Counted from the stretch's first letter, positions 15,280 through 24,037 are shown. The stretch is DNA of 30,518 bases from an uncultured Oceanospirillaceae bacterium (GCA_937974825.1 CALJVD010000084.1:1-30518), one strand, 5' to 3'. Notes: generated by a model from the sequence alone, not told the origin. Made by a program: numbers and translations.

Positions 15280-16158
15280 TTACTTACGTTGGAACGCTTT
15301 AGGTGCCGGCGCTTCATGCCAGCCTTTCAGAGCGTCAATATTCCAGTGTTCAACGGCCCAAGCCAGTAGCTCTGTATGGTTGTTTGCTAACTCTGCTGGT
15401 GGATTTTGTCTTAACCATTGCAGTGCACAGTAAATGGTTTCTGCGGCTTTGCTGGTTTCTATTGGGCGCGCCAAGTTTTGTTTGCTGAGCTTTTGACCGT
15501 CCACCTCAGTTGCCACTGGAATATGAGCGTAAGTAGGAAGAGGGTGCTCAAAAGCGTTATACAGCAGTGCTTGGCGAGCGCACGAGTCAATGAGGTCGAC
15601 ACCGCGTAAGACATGGGTAATACCTTGCTCTATATCGTCACAGACCACGGCCAATTGATAGGCCCAAAAGCCATCGCGGCGTTTGAGAATAAAATCACCC
15701 AAGTCATTGTATTTGACGCAATAAGGCCCCTGTACGCGGTCAACAAAATTAAATTGCTCATTAGGGCATAAGAAACGCCAGGCTATGTCTTCAGTAGCTA
15801 GGCAGTGGCAGTTTCCCCTATGTGGTAGACCGTCCAGTTGTTTGCGTGAGCATTGGCATGGAAATGCGAGTTGTTTCTCAACAAGGCGGTTTAAATAGTT
15901 TTGGTAGAGATCGTGGCGATCACTTTGATAGGTGATTTCACCATCCCAATGCAAGCCATAGGCGTCTAAGACAAAAGGGAATTGTTGGCAGGCGGTGATG
16001 CTTTCACGGGGAGGGTCTAGATTTTCTATGCGAACTTGCCAGACGCCCTGATGGGCTTTGGCATCAAGATAGCTGGTTAAGGCAGCTAATAAAGAACCGA
16101 AATGAAGTGGGCCGCTCGGCGTCGGAGCAAAGCGGCCTATGTATTTTCTATCTGGCAT
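15280..16158 (-). CDS. gluQ: Glutamyl-Q tRNA(Asp) synthetase (GluQ-RS)
   Basis: This truncated GluRS paralogue attaches glutamate to queuosine-34 of tRNA-Asp. The 292-aa protein has GRFAPTPSGPLHFGS (HIGH equivalent), a zinc-site region CQCSRKQ...HRGNCHC, and KLSKQN (KMSKS equivalent); the anticodon-binding domain of GluRS is absent, as expected. An oddity: the conserved RIEDLDPPRE reads RIENLDPPRE here (Asn46). It follows dksA by 24 bases, the same dksA-gluQ pair seen in E. coli and Pseudomonas, and is presumably co-transcribed with it. Confidence 0.95.
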   Translation of the reverse strand: MPDRKYIGRFAPTPSGPLHFGSLLAALTSYLDAKAHQGVWQVRIENLDPPRESITACQQFPFVLDAYGLHWDGEITYQSDRHDLYQNYLNRLVEKQLAFPCQCSRKQLDGLPHRGNCHCLATEDIAWRFLCPNEQFNFVDRVQGPYCVKYNDLGDFILKRRDGFWAYQLAVVCDDIEQGITHVLRGVDLIDSCARQALLYNAFEHPLPTYAHIPVATEVDGQKLSKQNLARPIETSKAAETIYCALQWLRQNPPAELANNHTELLAWAVEHWNIDALKGWHEAPAPKAFQRK

Positions 16159-16182
16159 AACGGCGTTTAGGCGAACCTAAAC

Positions 16183-16617
16183 TTATAGCCCTAGCTGTTT
16201 TTCTTTAATTTCAGCTAAGGTTTTACAGTCAATGCAAAGGTCAGCCGTAGGACGGGCTTCTAGGCGGCGAATACCAATTTCTACGCCACAGGTTTCACAG
16301 TAACCATAATCACCGCTATCAATAAGAAGAATTGTTTTTTCAAGTTTCTTAATAAGCTTACGTTCGCGGTCACGAGTACGTAGCTCTAACGAGAATTCTT
16401 CTTCTTGGCTTGCACGGTCGTTAGGATCAGCATGATTGTTAAGCTCAGCCTGCATGTACTGTTTAGTACGGTCGACTTCTTCCATTAACTCATGTTTCCA
16501 GTTTTCAAGAATACTTCTGAAGTGCGCTAATTGGCCTTCGCTCATGTATTCTTCGTCTTTGCCCATTTCATAAGGTTTGAAATTAGACAGTGCAAATTCT
16601 TTGTTTTCTTTTGTCAT
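16183..16617 (-). CDS. dksA: RNA polymerase-binding transcription factor DksA
   Basis: DksA binds the secondary channel of RNA polymerase and, with ppGpp, adjusts rRNA and amino-acid promoters. The 144-aa protein has the long coiled coil with tip sequence DPNDRAS (Asp64 and Asp67, matching the essential E. coli Asp71 and Asp74) and a four-cysteine zinc site, Cys107, Cys110, Cys128 and Cys131. It is slightly shorter than the E. coli protein at its N-terminus. All key residues are kept, so it should be a fully functional DksA rather than a TraR-type short form. It heads the dksA-gluQ pair and is divergent from the aminotransferase gene. Confidence 0.97.
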   Translation of the reverse strand: MTKENKEFALSNFKPYEMGKDEEYMSEGQLAHFRSILENWKHELMEEVDRTKQYMQAELNNHADPNDRASQEEEFSLELRTRDRERKLIKKLEKTILLIDSGDYGYCETCGVEIGIRRLEARPTADLCIDCKTLAEIKEKQLGL

Positions 16618-16637
16618 TGCGTTACCGCCTTACCTGA

Positions 16638-16654
16638 TTAACCGGTTTAACCGG
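16638..16654. repeat. Short palindrome/direct repeat in the dksA leader
   Basis: TTAACCGG occurs twice (16638-16645 and 16647-16654), and the inner CCGGTTTAACCGG (16642-16654) is a perfect palindrome around one base. It lies 25-37 bases upstream of the dksA ATG, a position suited to an operator or a small leader hairpin. No known regulator is recognised. Confidence 0.35.
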
Positions 16655-16837
16655 ACAACGGGTCCATGAGCCTAACGATAACACCAAAAAGCAGTCTCCG
16701 CTAAGCTCTAAAAAATCAAGGCGTGAAAGCTACCAAAGAATACGCCCAGTGCCAACTATTACTTTAGTATTTCTTGCTGTTAATTCTGGCTTTGGCAGAA
16801 TAGTGTGCTTTCTTATCACTCTTTATAAGGTGTTTCC

Positions 16838-18019
16838 ATGAGTGCGGGTAGTAATAAAGCATCAAACGCTTTCGGTAGTTTACGTAGCCATGAAATACAA
16901 CCCTTCCAAGTTATGGCTATTTTAGCCCAAGCGCAAGCCCTTCAAGCTCAGGGTGTTGATGTTATTCACTTAGAAATTGGTGAGCCAGACTTCCCTACGG
17001 CCGAGCCTATTATCGAAGCCGGCATTAACGCGCTAAAAGAAGGCAAGACGGGCTACACTCCAGCACTCGGACTGCCAGCGTTGCGTGAAAGTATTGCTCA
17101 GTATTACCAAGAGCGCTTTAATGTCACTGTTTGTCCAGAACGAATCATTTTAGCGCCAGGGGCGTCGGGGGCGTTACTGTTACTGGCCGCAACACGCCTA
17201 AATCCTAACGATGGCATGCTACTCGCTAACCCTGGCTACCCATGCAATAAGCACTTTGCGCGCTTGTTTGAAGCGCATGGGCAACTGGTTAATACCGGTC
17301 CGAGTGATAACTTCCAATTAACACCAGCTCATGTGCATGAACACTGGAACGAGCAGACGAAGGTCGCGTTAGTCGCGTCACCTTCTAATCCAACCGGTAC
17401 TGTACTTAATCTGAATGAATTAAAAGACCTAGCCGATGCCGTGCGAGAGAAAGGTGGTGAGTTATGGGTAGATGAAATATACCAAGGGCTTAACTATGGT
17501 AACCAACCACAAACGGTTTTATCGGTGGCCGACGACGTGGTCGTATTAAACAGTTTCTCCAAGTTTTTTGGAATGACCGGCTGGCGTTTAGGCTGGGCTG
17601 TTGTGCCAGAATCTTGGGTGCCCAGTATTGATGCACTGGCTCAAAACGTTTTCTTGGCGCCGCCAACCCCGTCTCAGTACGCGGCACTTGCAGCTTTTTC
17701 AGAAGACAGCATGGAAATTTTTGAAAAACGTCGCCAAGCGTTAGAAGAGCGTCGAGCGTATATGCTGCAAGCACTGCCTGAATTAGGGTTTAACATACCT
17801 ATCGAACCAGAAGGGGCATTTTATATATACGCTGATGCCAGTCGTTTTACAGACGATAGCTTTGCGTGGTGTCAAGAGGTCTTGCAAGAAACCGGCGTCG
17901 CTATTACACCGGGCGCAGACTTTGGTGATCCAACTAACAGTCATGTGCGCTTTGCTTTTACAACAGAGCTTTCACGCTTGCGTGAAGCGGTGGCTAGACT
18001 TAAAGCCTTTTTAGACTAG
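16838..18019 (+). CDS. Class I/II PLP-dependent aminotransferase
   Basis: This 393-aa fold-type I aminotransferase has the N-terminal substrate segment HLEIGEPDFPT, TGYTPALGLPALRE, the PLP-contacting SPSNPTGT and DEIYQGL, and the Schiff-base lysine Lys242 in NSFSKFFGMTGWRLGW with the downstream phosphate-binding arginine. It belongs to the aspartate/alanine aminotransferase-like group; the exact amino acid pair cannot be deduced. A homologous 'probable aminotransferase' sits beside dksA in P. aeruginosa (PA4722, from memory), so the association is old. Divergent from dksA, convergent with the Rieske gene. Confidence 0.92.
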   Translation: MSAGSNKASNAFGSLRSHEIQPFQVMAILAQAQALQAQGVDVIHLEIGEPDFPTAEPIIEAGINALKEGKTGYTPALGLPALRESIAQYYQERFNVTVCPERIILAPGASGALLLLAATRLNPNDGMLLANPGYPCNKHFARLFEAHGQLVNTGPSDNFQLTPAHVHEHWNEQTKVALVASPSNPTGTVLNLNELKDLADAVREKGGELWVDEIYQGLNYGNQPQTVLSVADDVVVLNSFSKFFGMTGWRLGWAVVPESWVPSIDALAQNVFLAPPTPSQYAALAAFSEDSMEIFEKRRQALEERRAYMLQALPELGFNIPIEPEGAFYIYADASRFTDDSFAWCQEVLQETGVAITPGADFGDPTNSHVRFAFTTELSRLREAVARLKAFLD

Positions 18020-18033
18020 CTAGTGGTTTAATG

Positions 18034-18360
18034 CTAAACCTCTTGCTCTAGATAAAGGTTGCCATCTTTAATGGTAAAAGGCACAGGCGTTAAGCTGTCG
18101 CCTTGGCAGGGACCAGAAATACAGTGCCCATCGGCAATTAGAAATAACGCGCCGTGCATAGAGCACTGTATTAAGCAGCCATCATTGTCTAAAAACTGGT
18201 CTGGTACCCACTCCAGGTTAATCCCTAAATGCGGGCATTGATTTTTATAGACATAGAGCTTGCCATGCTTGCGGACAACAAACACAGAAGTGCCATTTTC
18301 TAGGTCAAAACCTTTACTTTGCCCTTCCGCTATTTCATCACTGTGGCACAATGCCTGCAT
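18034..18360 (-). CDS. Rieske [2Fe-2S] ferredoxin-type protein
   Basis: This 108-aa single-domain protein has both cluster-binding boxes: CPHLG (Cys42, His44) and CSMHG (Cys66, His69). No signal peptide or membrane segment is visible, so it is a soluble cytoplasmic Rieske ferredoxin, as used with oxygenases or NirD-type reductases. No such partner gene lies nearby, so its redox partner is unknown. It is divergent from the ABC permease gene. Confidence 0.92.
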   Translation of the reverse strand: MQALCHSDEIAEGQSKGFDLENGTSVFVVRKHGKLYVYKNQCPHLGINLEWVPDQFLDNDGCLIQCSMHGALFLIADGHCISGPCQGDSLTPVPFTIKDGNLYLEQEV

Positions 18361-18399
18361 ACCAACTCCTGATGCTATTTGAAAAGAGTATATGAATTA

Positions 18400-19371
18400 A
18401 TGATTAACGCAGCGCAAATAAAGTGGCTCTGTTTTGTTTTGCCACCCTTATTGATCGCTTGCGCCATTTTTAGTGGCCAACAGAATATCCAATGGCTACT
18501 CAATAATGAAGTAGGTCATACTATTTTATGGCAAATACGTATGCCTCGTGCGTTACTTGCTTTTTTAATTGGCGCCATGTTGTCTTGCGCGGGTGTATTA
18601 ATTCAAGGCATGGTGCGCAACCCCTTAGCCGATCCAGGGTTGATTGGTGTGTCGGGTGGCGCGGCAGTCTGTGTTGCTATCGTTTTCTGGCTCACAGGGC
18701 TTGGCATTTTACTGCCTTCGTGGGTACAGCCTTTGGCAGCATTTGTTGGTGCCGTCATTGCTCTGTTGTTGGTGTTAAAAATCAGCGCTAATCAGAGCGA
18801 TTCTATGAGCTATTTAATCTTGGCAGGGATTGCGGTAAGCGTCTTGGCCGGTGCGATTATTGGATTGCTGTCTTATCTTGCTACCGATAACGCCTTACGG
18901 CAGATCAGCTTTTGGTCGATGGGCAGTTTGTCGGCCGCCAGTTGGAATTGGGTGATAGTCATGACCATCGCTCTTGTGCCAGCCTTGTTTATTTGGGTCG
19001 GCAGGGCGAACTCATTAGACGCATTGTTACTAGGTGAGTTAAACGCTCAGGCTTTAGGTGTGTCGGTTAAAAAACTGCAGTGGCAAGTGATATTTTGGAC
19101 GGCCTTGTTTGTTGCTTTAACCGTTGCTGCTGCCGGAATGATCGGTTTTGTTGGTTTAGTTAGCCCACACCTTGCTCGCTTATTAACGGGAGCATCCCAT
19201 AAAAGAGTGTTGCCCTTAGCCGTTGTCCTTGGTGGTAGCTTATTGGTTGTTGCCGATATTGCTGCGCGAACGCTAATAGCACCGGCAGAAATACCCATTG
19301 GCATTATAACGGCGCTGATTGGTGGTCCAGTGTTTATTATGCTTCTTATACGGGAGAAACGACTGGGATGA
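18400..19371 (+). CDS. FecCD/BtuC-type ABC transporter permease
   Basis: This is an inner-membrane permease for iron-siderophore, haem or vitamin B12 import. The 323-aa protein has many hydrophobic helices and the family signatures RMPRALLAFLIGAMLSCAG, GMVRNPLADPGLIGVSGGA, and near the end GLVSPHLARLLTGASHK and IPIGIITALIGGPVFI. I prefer the ATG at 18400; the frame also opens with TTG at 18379, but neither has a strong ribosome-binding site. The last codons overlap the ATPase gene in an ATGA. No periplasmic binding protein or TonB receptor is adjacent, so the substrate stays open. Confidence 0.92.
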   Translation: MINAAQIKWLCFVLPPLLIACAIFSGQQNIQWLLNNEVGHTILWQIRMPRALLAFLIGAMLSCAGVLIQGMVRNPLADPGLIGVSGGAAVCVAIVFWLTGLGILLPSWVQPLAAFVGAVIALLLVLKISANQSDSMSYLILAGIAVSVLAGAIIGLLSYLATDNALRQISFWSMGSLSAASWNWVIVMTIALVPALFIWVGRANSLDALLLGELNAQALGVSVKKLQWQVIFWTALFVALTVAAAGMIGFVGLVSPHLARLLTGASHKRVLPLAVVLGGSLLVVADIAARTLIAPAEIPIGIITALIGGPVFIMLLIREKRLG

Positions 19372-20120
19372 ACTCCATACTTAAAGTGCAGCAGTTAAGT
19401 CTAGTGCGTCAGCAAACTGTGTTGCAGAGCATAAGCTTCGATATTCAGCCCGGTGAAATCATTATGCTGGTTGGACCTAACGGTGCGGGAAAATCAACAT
19501 TAACCCAGTGTGTCGCTGGTGTACTTTCGCCTAGCCAAGGCAAAATAGAGGTTCAGCAACAAACGACTACCGACTGGAATGCTAAAGATTGGGCAAGACA
19601 GGTCAGCTATTTACCGCAAAGCAATTTTATAAACTTTGGCTTAACGGTTTCCGAAACCGTGCGATTGGGTGGCTTAGCGCAAGCGCTTTATGGTGAAACA
19701 TTAAGTGCCCGTAGCAGTGAAGCAATAGAACGCTGGCAATTAGGTGCCTTTAAAGAGCGAGAGGTTAGACGGCTATCGGGCGGAGAGCAGCAGCGTTGTC
19801 ATTTAGCTCGTAGCTGGCTACAGGCACAAGCGCCAAGTAATATGTTATGGGTGCTTGATGAGCCGTTATCTGCATTAGACTTGCAGCATCAAAAACTGTG
19901 CTTGCAAGAGATTCAGGCGCAGACCCAACAAGGTAAAAGTATTCTGATGGTGGCGCATGATTTAAACCTAGTGCGACATTATGCCGATAGAGTGTTATTA
20001 CTTGACCAGGGTTTACTGGTCGCTGAAGGCAAGCCACAAGAGGTTTTAAACACAGACAATATCAGTCGTGTTTTTCAGGTCAGTGCGAGTGTTGAAGGTA
20101 ATTACTTAAGTTGGTATTAA
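19368..20120 (+). CDS. ABC transporter ATP-binding protein, iron/haem/B12 type
   Basis: This 250-aa ATPase has Walker A GPNGAGKST (36-44), signature LSGGEQQ (136-142), Walker B MLWVLDEP (159-166), and the switch histidine His197 in MVAHDLN. The WVLDEPLSALDLQHQ context resembles HmuV and BtuD, the haem and vitamin B12 import ATPases. It overlaps the permease gene by four bases, and together they form an incomplete import system lacking a local substrate-binding protein. The substrate is not resolvable from sequence alone. Confidence 0.93.
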   Translation: MNSILKVQQLSLVRQQTVLQSISFDIQPGEIIMLVGPNGAGKSTLTQCVAGVLSPSQGKIEVQQQTTTDWNAKDWARQVSYLPQSNFINFGLTVSETVRLGGLAQALYGETLSARSSEAIERWQLGAFKEREVRRLSGGEQQRCHLARSWLQAQAPSNMLWVLDEPLSALDLQHQKLCLQEIQAQTQQGKSILMVAHDLNLVRHYADRVLLLDQGLLVAEGKPQEVLNTDNISRVFQVSASVEGNYLSWY

Positions 20121-20122
20121 CA

Positions 20123-20145
20123 GGCTGCTCTTGTACTAAGCAGCC
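20123..20145. terminator. Hairpin between convergent genes
   Basis: GGCTGCT (20123-20129) pairs with AGCAGCC (20139-20145) across a 9-base loop, between the ABC ATPase stop and the convergent gene at 20155. It lacks a clear T-run, so it is a possible weak or factor-assisted terminator only. Confidence 0.35.
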
Positions 20146-20154
20146 CAATGTAGC

Positions 20155-20940
20155 TTATTTATCTTTATCAATTAATTGTTGGTTCAGTGAGCGAATGCTC
20201 TGCGCTAGGTTTTCAATTAGGTTAACCGCAGCCAGTGGCTGAGCTTGAATGAGGCTTAAGAAGTCTGTTTTTGGAACCGCTAAAATTGTACAAGGCGTTT
20301 TGGCAATCACCGTCGCAGAACGAGTTTCATTAGTGAAAACAGCCATTGCCCCAAACACCTCATCAGTGCCGATATCACCAACTTTAACATCGTCGACAAA
20401 GGCTTCAGCCTCGCCTTCAATGATGGTGTAAACCAAATCGGCAACATCACCTTGTTTGATAATCACTTCGTTGGCAGCAATGTTCTGGAAGCCAGCGGAT
20501 GGACGCACAGCAGTTTTAGAATGTTCGGCCAGATGATTCATTAGCATGGCGTTAGAGCAAATTAAAAAGTTGCTCCAGTAATGCTGGCGGCGCTTATCGG
20601 AATACACATGACGTAAAAAGTCGTCACGGTCGATAGGAATAAGCTCAACAAACTCATCCGTTTTATAAATAGGGTAGTTAAAACCGAAAGAGTGGGCCAC
20701 ACCGACGAGTTCGCCTTCGTCAAAACCGCAAAGCACTTGATCGTTGTGTGTTAGGTTTAACATGCCGTCTTGAATTAAAAATATTTTATCTTGATCAAAC
20801 AGCTCGTACAGATTATCCACCCCTTCTAAAGTGATGCTTTCATTTTTTAACTCAAAGTCAGCCAAGATTTCTTTTAAGAAATACTGAATTTGAGGCGCAA
20901 GTTTTTCATTTTCAGAAGAGGTTTTAACGTTAATAAACAT
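20155..20940 (-). CDS. Cyclic nucleotide-binding-fold protein without DNA-binding domain
   Basis: The 261-aa protein appears to hold two cNMP-binding-type beta-barrels: a degenerate N-terminal one (residues about 20-110) and a clearer C-terminal one (about 145-250) with IIKQGDVADLVYTIIEGEAEAF and EVFGAMAVFTNETRSATV. In cAMP-binding members the phosphate cassette reads FGE-[LI]-A; here the glutamate is Ala, although the arginine is kept, so ligand binding is doubtful. There is no helix-turn-helix, so it is not a Crp/Fnr transcription factor. Function unknown; possibly a protein-protein regulator. Confidence 0.82.
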   Translation of the reverse strand: MFINVKTSSENEKLAPQIQYFLKEILADFELKNESITLEGVDNLYELFDQDKIFLIQDGMLNLTHNDQVLCGFDEGELVGVAHSFGFNYPIYKTDEFVELIPIDRDDFLRHVYSDKRRQHYWSNFLICSNAMLMNHLAEHSKTAVRPSAGFQNIAANEVIIKQGDVADLVYTIIEGEAEAFVDDVKVGDIGTDEVFGAMAVFTNETRSATVIAKTPCTILAVPKTDFLSLIQAQPLAAVNLIENLAQSIRSLNQQLIDKDK

Positions 20941-21231
20941 TATGATGTGTCCGTACTTAGGTTAATCGCAGAGTATAATGTAGCCTAAAATGACTAGAGC
21001 TTAATATAGCTAGCAGCGAAATAGATAGTTAACGACAAAAACTGTCATTCTCTGAGTTAAGAGTAGCTGATGTTGCGACCTTAGCAAATAAGTAAAAAAC
21101 TAAATGTCAGAAATAATACAGATATATATAGCGCTATCTATGCGACCATTAAGTCCGTTGCCTTAGATTGCTTTGCAGCATGCATTTAGTGCGCTGATAT
21201 TCTTTTCTTAAACCGTGAATAAACGAGAATA
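20941..21231. other. Divergent intergenic region
   Basis: This 291-base AT-rich spacer between two divergent genes has no open frame of interest. It contains one short palindrome, ATAGCGCTAT (21128-21137). I looked for a LexA box, which might be expected before a DNA polymerase II gene, and saw no CTG-N10-CAG match. Confidence 0.5.
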
Positions 21232-23604
21232 ATGACCTTCGCCTTTTTATTAACCAGCCAGTGGCAAGATGATAATCAGCTAGTGTTCTGGTGGAAGACA
21301 GAGCAGGGGGCTGTGCGTCAACAGGTTGAGCAACCATCCGTTTGCTTTATACAGCAGCGTCATCAAGAAAAAGCCGAAAAAAACATTAGTTTGCTGCATT
21401 GGCCGATCGATATTCGACCAATTTCATTAAAACATTTTAATGGTGAGCCTGTATCTGCTTGCTATATGCCTATTTCGTATCGTTATCGTTGGCAGCAGTT
21501 TTTAAACGAACAAAAGATACCAACCTATGAAGTAGATATTCGACCCAGTGATCGTTACCTAATGGAGCGATTTATTTATGGAAAAGCTCAGTTACACGGC
21601 AATTTAAGTGAAGCAGTTGGGGCTAAGTATCAGCACTTTCAGGGGCATCTAAAACCGGCAGATAACAGCAGCTGGCATCCACAGTTGCGCGCCATATCAA
21701 TAGATATTGAAACCTCGTTTGCGCGGTTGAATGAGCACGACTCACTGTTTTCTATCAGTGTGTATGCCGACGATTACGCCCTAGTACTGATGGTAGGTGA
21801 TGAGCAGAACACAGCGGGTGTTGAATACTATCCAGACGAGCCAAGCTTACTTAAAGCGCTACTAACACGCCTGAACGATTACGACCCTGATGTCATCATT
21901 GGTTGGAATATAGTGCAGTTTGATTTTCGTTTCTTAATTAAGAAGTTTGAAGAGCACAATATTGAGTTTATGCTCGGGCGTGACGGCTCTACGCTAACCT
22001 ATCGCTATGATAATAGGCACCCAGATAGGCTGTATGTATATGTAGCAGGGCGGGTTGTTCTTGATGGAATAGAGCTTTTACGCAACGCTGCATATTCCTT
22101 TGAAAGCTTTGCGCTTAATAGTGTTGCACAACATTTTTTAGGCGAAGAGAAGCTTTTAACCGGTGATGACCGTAGCGACGATATCGAGTACTTATTTAAA
22201 AACGATAAGCCCGCTTTAGCTGCCTATAACTTAAAAGACAGTGAACTCGTCTGGCGAATATTCGAAGAGGCTCATTTATTGGAGTTCGCCATAGAGCGCT
22301 CTTCTTTGACGGGCTTGTTAATGGATAGGAATGGTGGCTCGGTTGCTGCTTTCGAAAACCAATACCTGCCTAAGTTACACCGCGCCGGTTATATTGCCCC
22401 AAACGAAGACGAAGGCTTTCATACCGAAAGCCCAGGCGGTTATGTCCTAGACTCTAAGCCTGGGTTGTTTAAACATGTATTAGTGTTCGACTTTAAAAGT
22501 CTGTACCCCTCTATTATTCGAACTTTCTGCATAGACCCCATGGGACTGGCGGAAGGGCTGCAAATCACTGAGTCGACTGAAGACTTTGTTGATGGTTTTT
22601 TGGGTGGGCGTTTTCATAAAGAACATCACATTCTGCCTGATATTATTGCCAAACTGGGTGCGCAGCGAGAGCAAGCAAAGAAGGTCGGCAATAAGCCATT
22701 AAGTAATGCCATTAAAGTTATTATGGCTTCTTGCTATGGCGTACTTGGGGCAACGGGTAGCCGTTTTTCGGATTCTCGCCTAACAGCATCTATTACCATG
22801 CGCGGTCAACAGATTATTCAGCAAAGTGCAGACTGGATTAACCAACAGGGCTATCAAGTCATTTATGGTGATACCGACTCTTTATTTGTTTGGTTAAATA
22901 AAGAGCTTGATGATGCGAAAGTAGACGCCATAGGTAAGCAACTGGCGCAAGGTCTAAACAATTACTGGCAAGCGACTCTGGTACAAGAGTTTCAACTACA
23001 AAGCTATTTAGAGCTAGAGTACGAAGTGCATTATCGACAGTTTTTCATGCCCTACATTCGTGGTTCTGAAGTCGGCAGTAAAAAGCGTTATGCCGGTCTA
23101 GTGTATGAGCAGGGAAAGCCGAGCGTCATTTATAAAGGCTTGGAAACAGTGCGCAGTGACTGGACGCCTTTAGCTCGGGCGTTTCAGCAAGAGCTGTACC
23201 AGCGAGTGTTTTTAAAAACACCTTATACCGAGTGGGTGTACCAAGAAGTTCAGGCGTTATTACAAGGCCGTAAAGACAGCGACTTAGTTTATCGCAAACG
23301 TCTAGGGCAACCTTTGTCTGCTTATGTAAAAAATGTTCCACCGCATGCGCAAGCCGCTAGAAAACTAGAGCGTTGGCTTAAGGAGCATGGTCAAGTAGCT
23401 CGCTTTGCTCATAATGGCGGGCGAATAGAGTATCTGATGACGCTGAATGGCCCAGAACCGTTGTGGCCAGATGGCAGTAGTAATAGCCCGCTAGATTATC
23501 AACATTATTTAGAAAAACAGTTACAGCCCATTGCTGAGGCTATTTTTCATTTTACAGGCGATGATTTTGCTCATATTGCCGGGCTTCAACTGTCATTGTT
23601 TTAG
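21232..23604 (+). CDS. polB: DNA polymerase II (family B)
   Basis: This is a repair/translesion polymerase with a proofreading exonuclease. The 790-aa protein has exonuclease motifs SIDIETSF (Asp158, Glu160), GWNIVQFDFRFL and YNLKDSELVW. Polymerase motif A is FDFKSLYPSII with Asp420, and motif C is YGDTDS with Asp547 and Asp549. The KKRYAGL segment is also present. Motif B reads KVIMASCYGVLG, where most family B enzymes have Asn in place of the Ala at residue 499. Length is typical of E. coli Pol II (783 aa). The ATG at 21232 has GAG five bases upstream. The motif B change should not be read as loss of function without comparison. Confidence 0.96.
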   Translation: MTFAFLLTSQWQDDNQLVFWWKTEQGAVRQQVEQPSVCFIQQRHQEKAEKNISLLHWPIDIRPISLKHFNGEPVSACYMPISYRYRWQQFLNEQKIPTYEVDIRPSDRYLMERFIYGKAQLHGNLSEAVGAKYQHFQGHLKPADNSSWHPQLRAISIDIETSFARLNEHDSLFSISVYADDYALVLMVGDEQNTAGVEYYPDEPSLLKALLTRLNDYDPDVIIGWNIVQFDFRFLIKKFEEHNIEFMLGRDGSTLTYRYDNRHPDRLYVYVAGRVVLDGIELLRNAAYSFESFALNSVAQHFLGEEKLLTGDDRSDDIEYLFKNDKPALAAYNLKDSELVWRIFEEAHLLEFAIERSSLTGLLMDRNGGSVAAFENQYLPKLHRAGYIAPNEDEGFHTESPGGYVLDSKPGLFKHVLVFDFKSLYPSIIRTFCIDPMGLAEGLQITESTEDFVDGFLGGRFHKEHHILPDIIAKLGAQREQAKKVGNKPLSNAIKVIMASCYGVLGATGSRFSDSRLTASITMRGQQIIQQSADWINQQGYQVIYGDTDSLFVWLNKELDDAKVDAIGKQLAQGLNNYWQATLVQEFQLQSYLELEYEVHYRQFFMPYIRGSEVGSKKRYAGLVYEQGKPSVIYKGLETVRSDWTPLARAFQQELYQRVFLKTPYTEWVYQEVQALLQGRKDSDLVYRKRLGQPLSAYVKNVPPHAQAARKLERWLKEHGQVARFAHNGGRIEYLMTLNGPEPLWPDGSSNSPLDYQHYLEKQLQPIAEAIFHFTGDDFAHIAGLQLSLF

Positions 23605-23674
23605 GCACTATTGTTGACGACAACAGGCTTAACCGTCATATTGACGCTCTTTTATATTTTAAGGTTTCACTTTC

Positions 23675-24037
23675 GTGCGTCGACTGTCATTTTCTCGCCT
23701 AAAGCCTTGGCGCTTATTGTTAGCGTTGATGGTTTTGCCCTGCTTAATAGGCGCCGATTCTGCACGTCAGTATAAAACCTTAATTACTCTGGATGTTGCT
23801 CAATTAAGTGATGGTCAAACAAGTACGTTAACGCATGCAAATATTCAATATCGTTTGCTGCGTTATGCCGATATTCAAGGGCAGGGCCCTTATCCTGAAC
23901 AAGCATTATTTTATACCGAGCTATTAGCTCAACTTCCTCAATTAAGCGCTGCTGTTGCGCTTTCCAAACCGCAAGCAGCTAAGCGTGATTCTTTAAGTCG
24001 TAAGCACTTTAGTCGTGCTCCTCCTGTGGTTGCATAG
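23675..24037 (+). CDS. Unrecognised small exported protein
   Basis: A 120-aa frame starts at GTG 23675, with AAGG about ten bases upstream. The N-terminus is basic followed by a hydrophobic stretch (LLLALMVLPCLIGADS), consistent with a signal peptide or membrane anchor. The rest is soluble, ending with a basic, Arg/Lys-rich segment. I recognise no family. It sits 70 bases after polB and 53 bases before secDF on the same strand, so it may be part of the secDF transcript. It could be a false gene, but the composition looks protein-like and it fills the spacer. Confidence 0.5.
   Translation: MRRLSFSRLKPWRLLLALMVLPCLIGADSARQYKTLITLDVAQLSDGQTSTLTHANIQYRLLRYADIQGQGPYPEQALFYTELLAQLPQLSAAVALSKPQAAKRDSLSRKHFSRAPPVVA

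Noticed and set aside
18025..18040. GGTTTA-ATGC-TAAACC hairpin between the aminotransferase and Rieske genes
   Set aside because: The 6-bp AT-rich stem without a T-run is too weak to call a terminator.
20941..21231. Possible LexA box before polB
   Set aside because: DNA polymerase II is SOS-controlled in E. coli, but no CTG-N10-CAG or close variant was found here.
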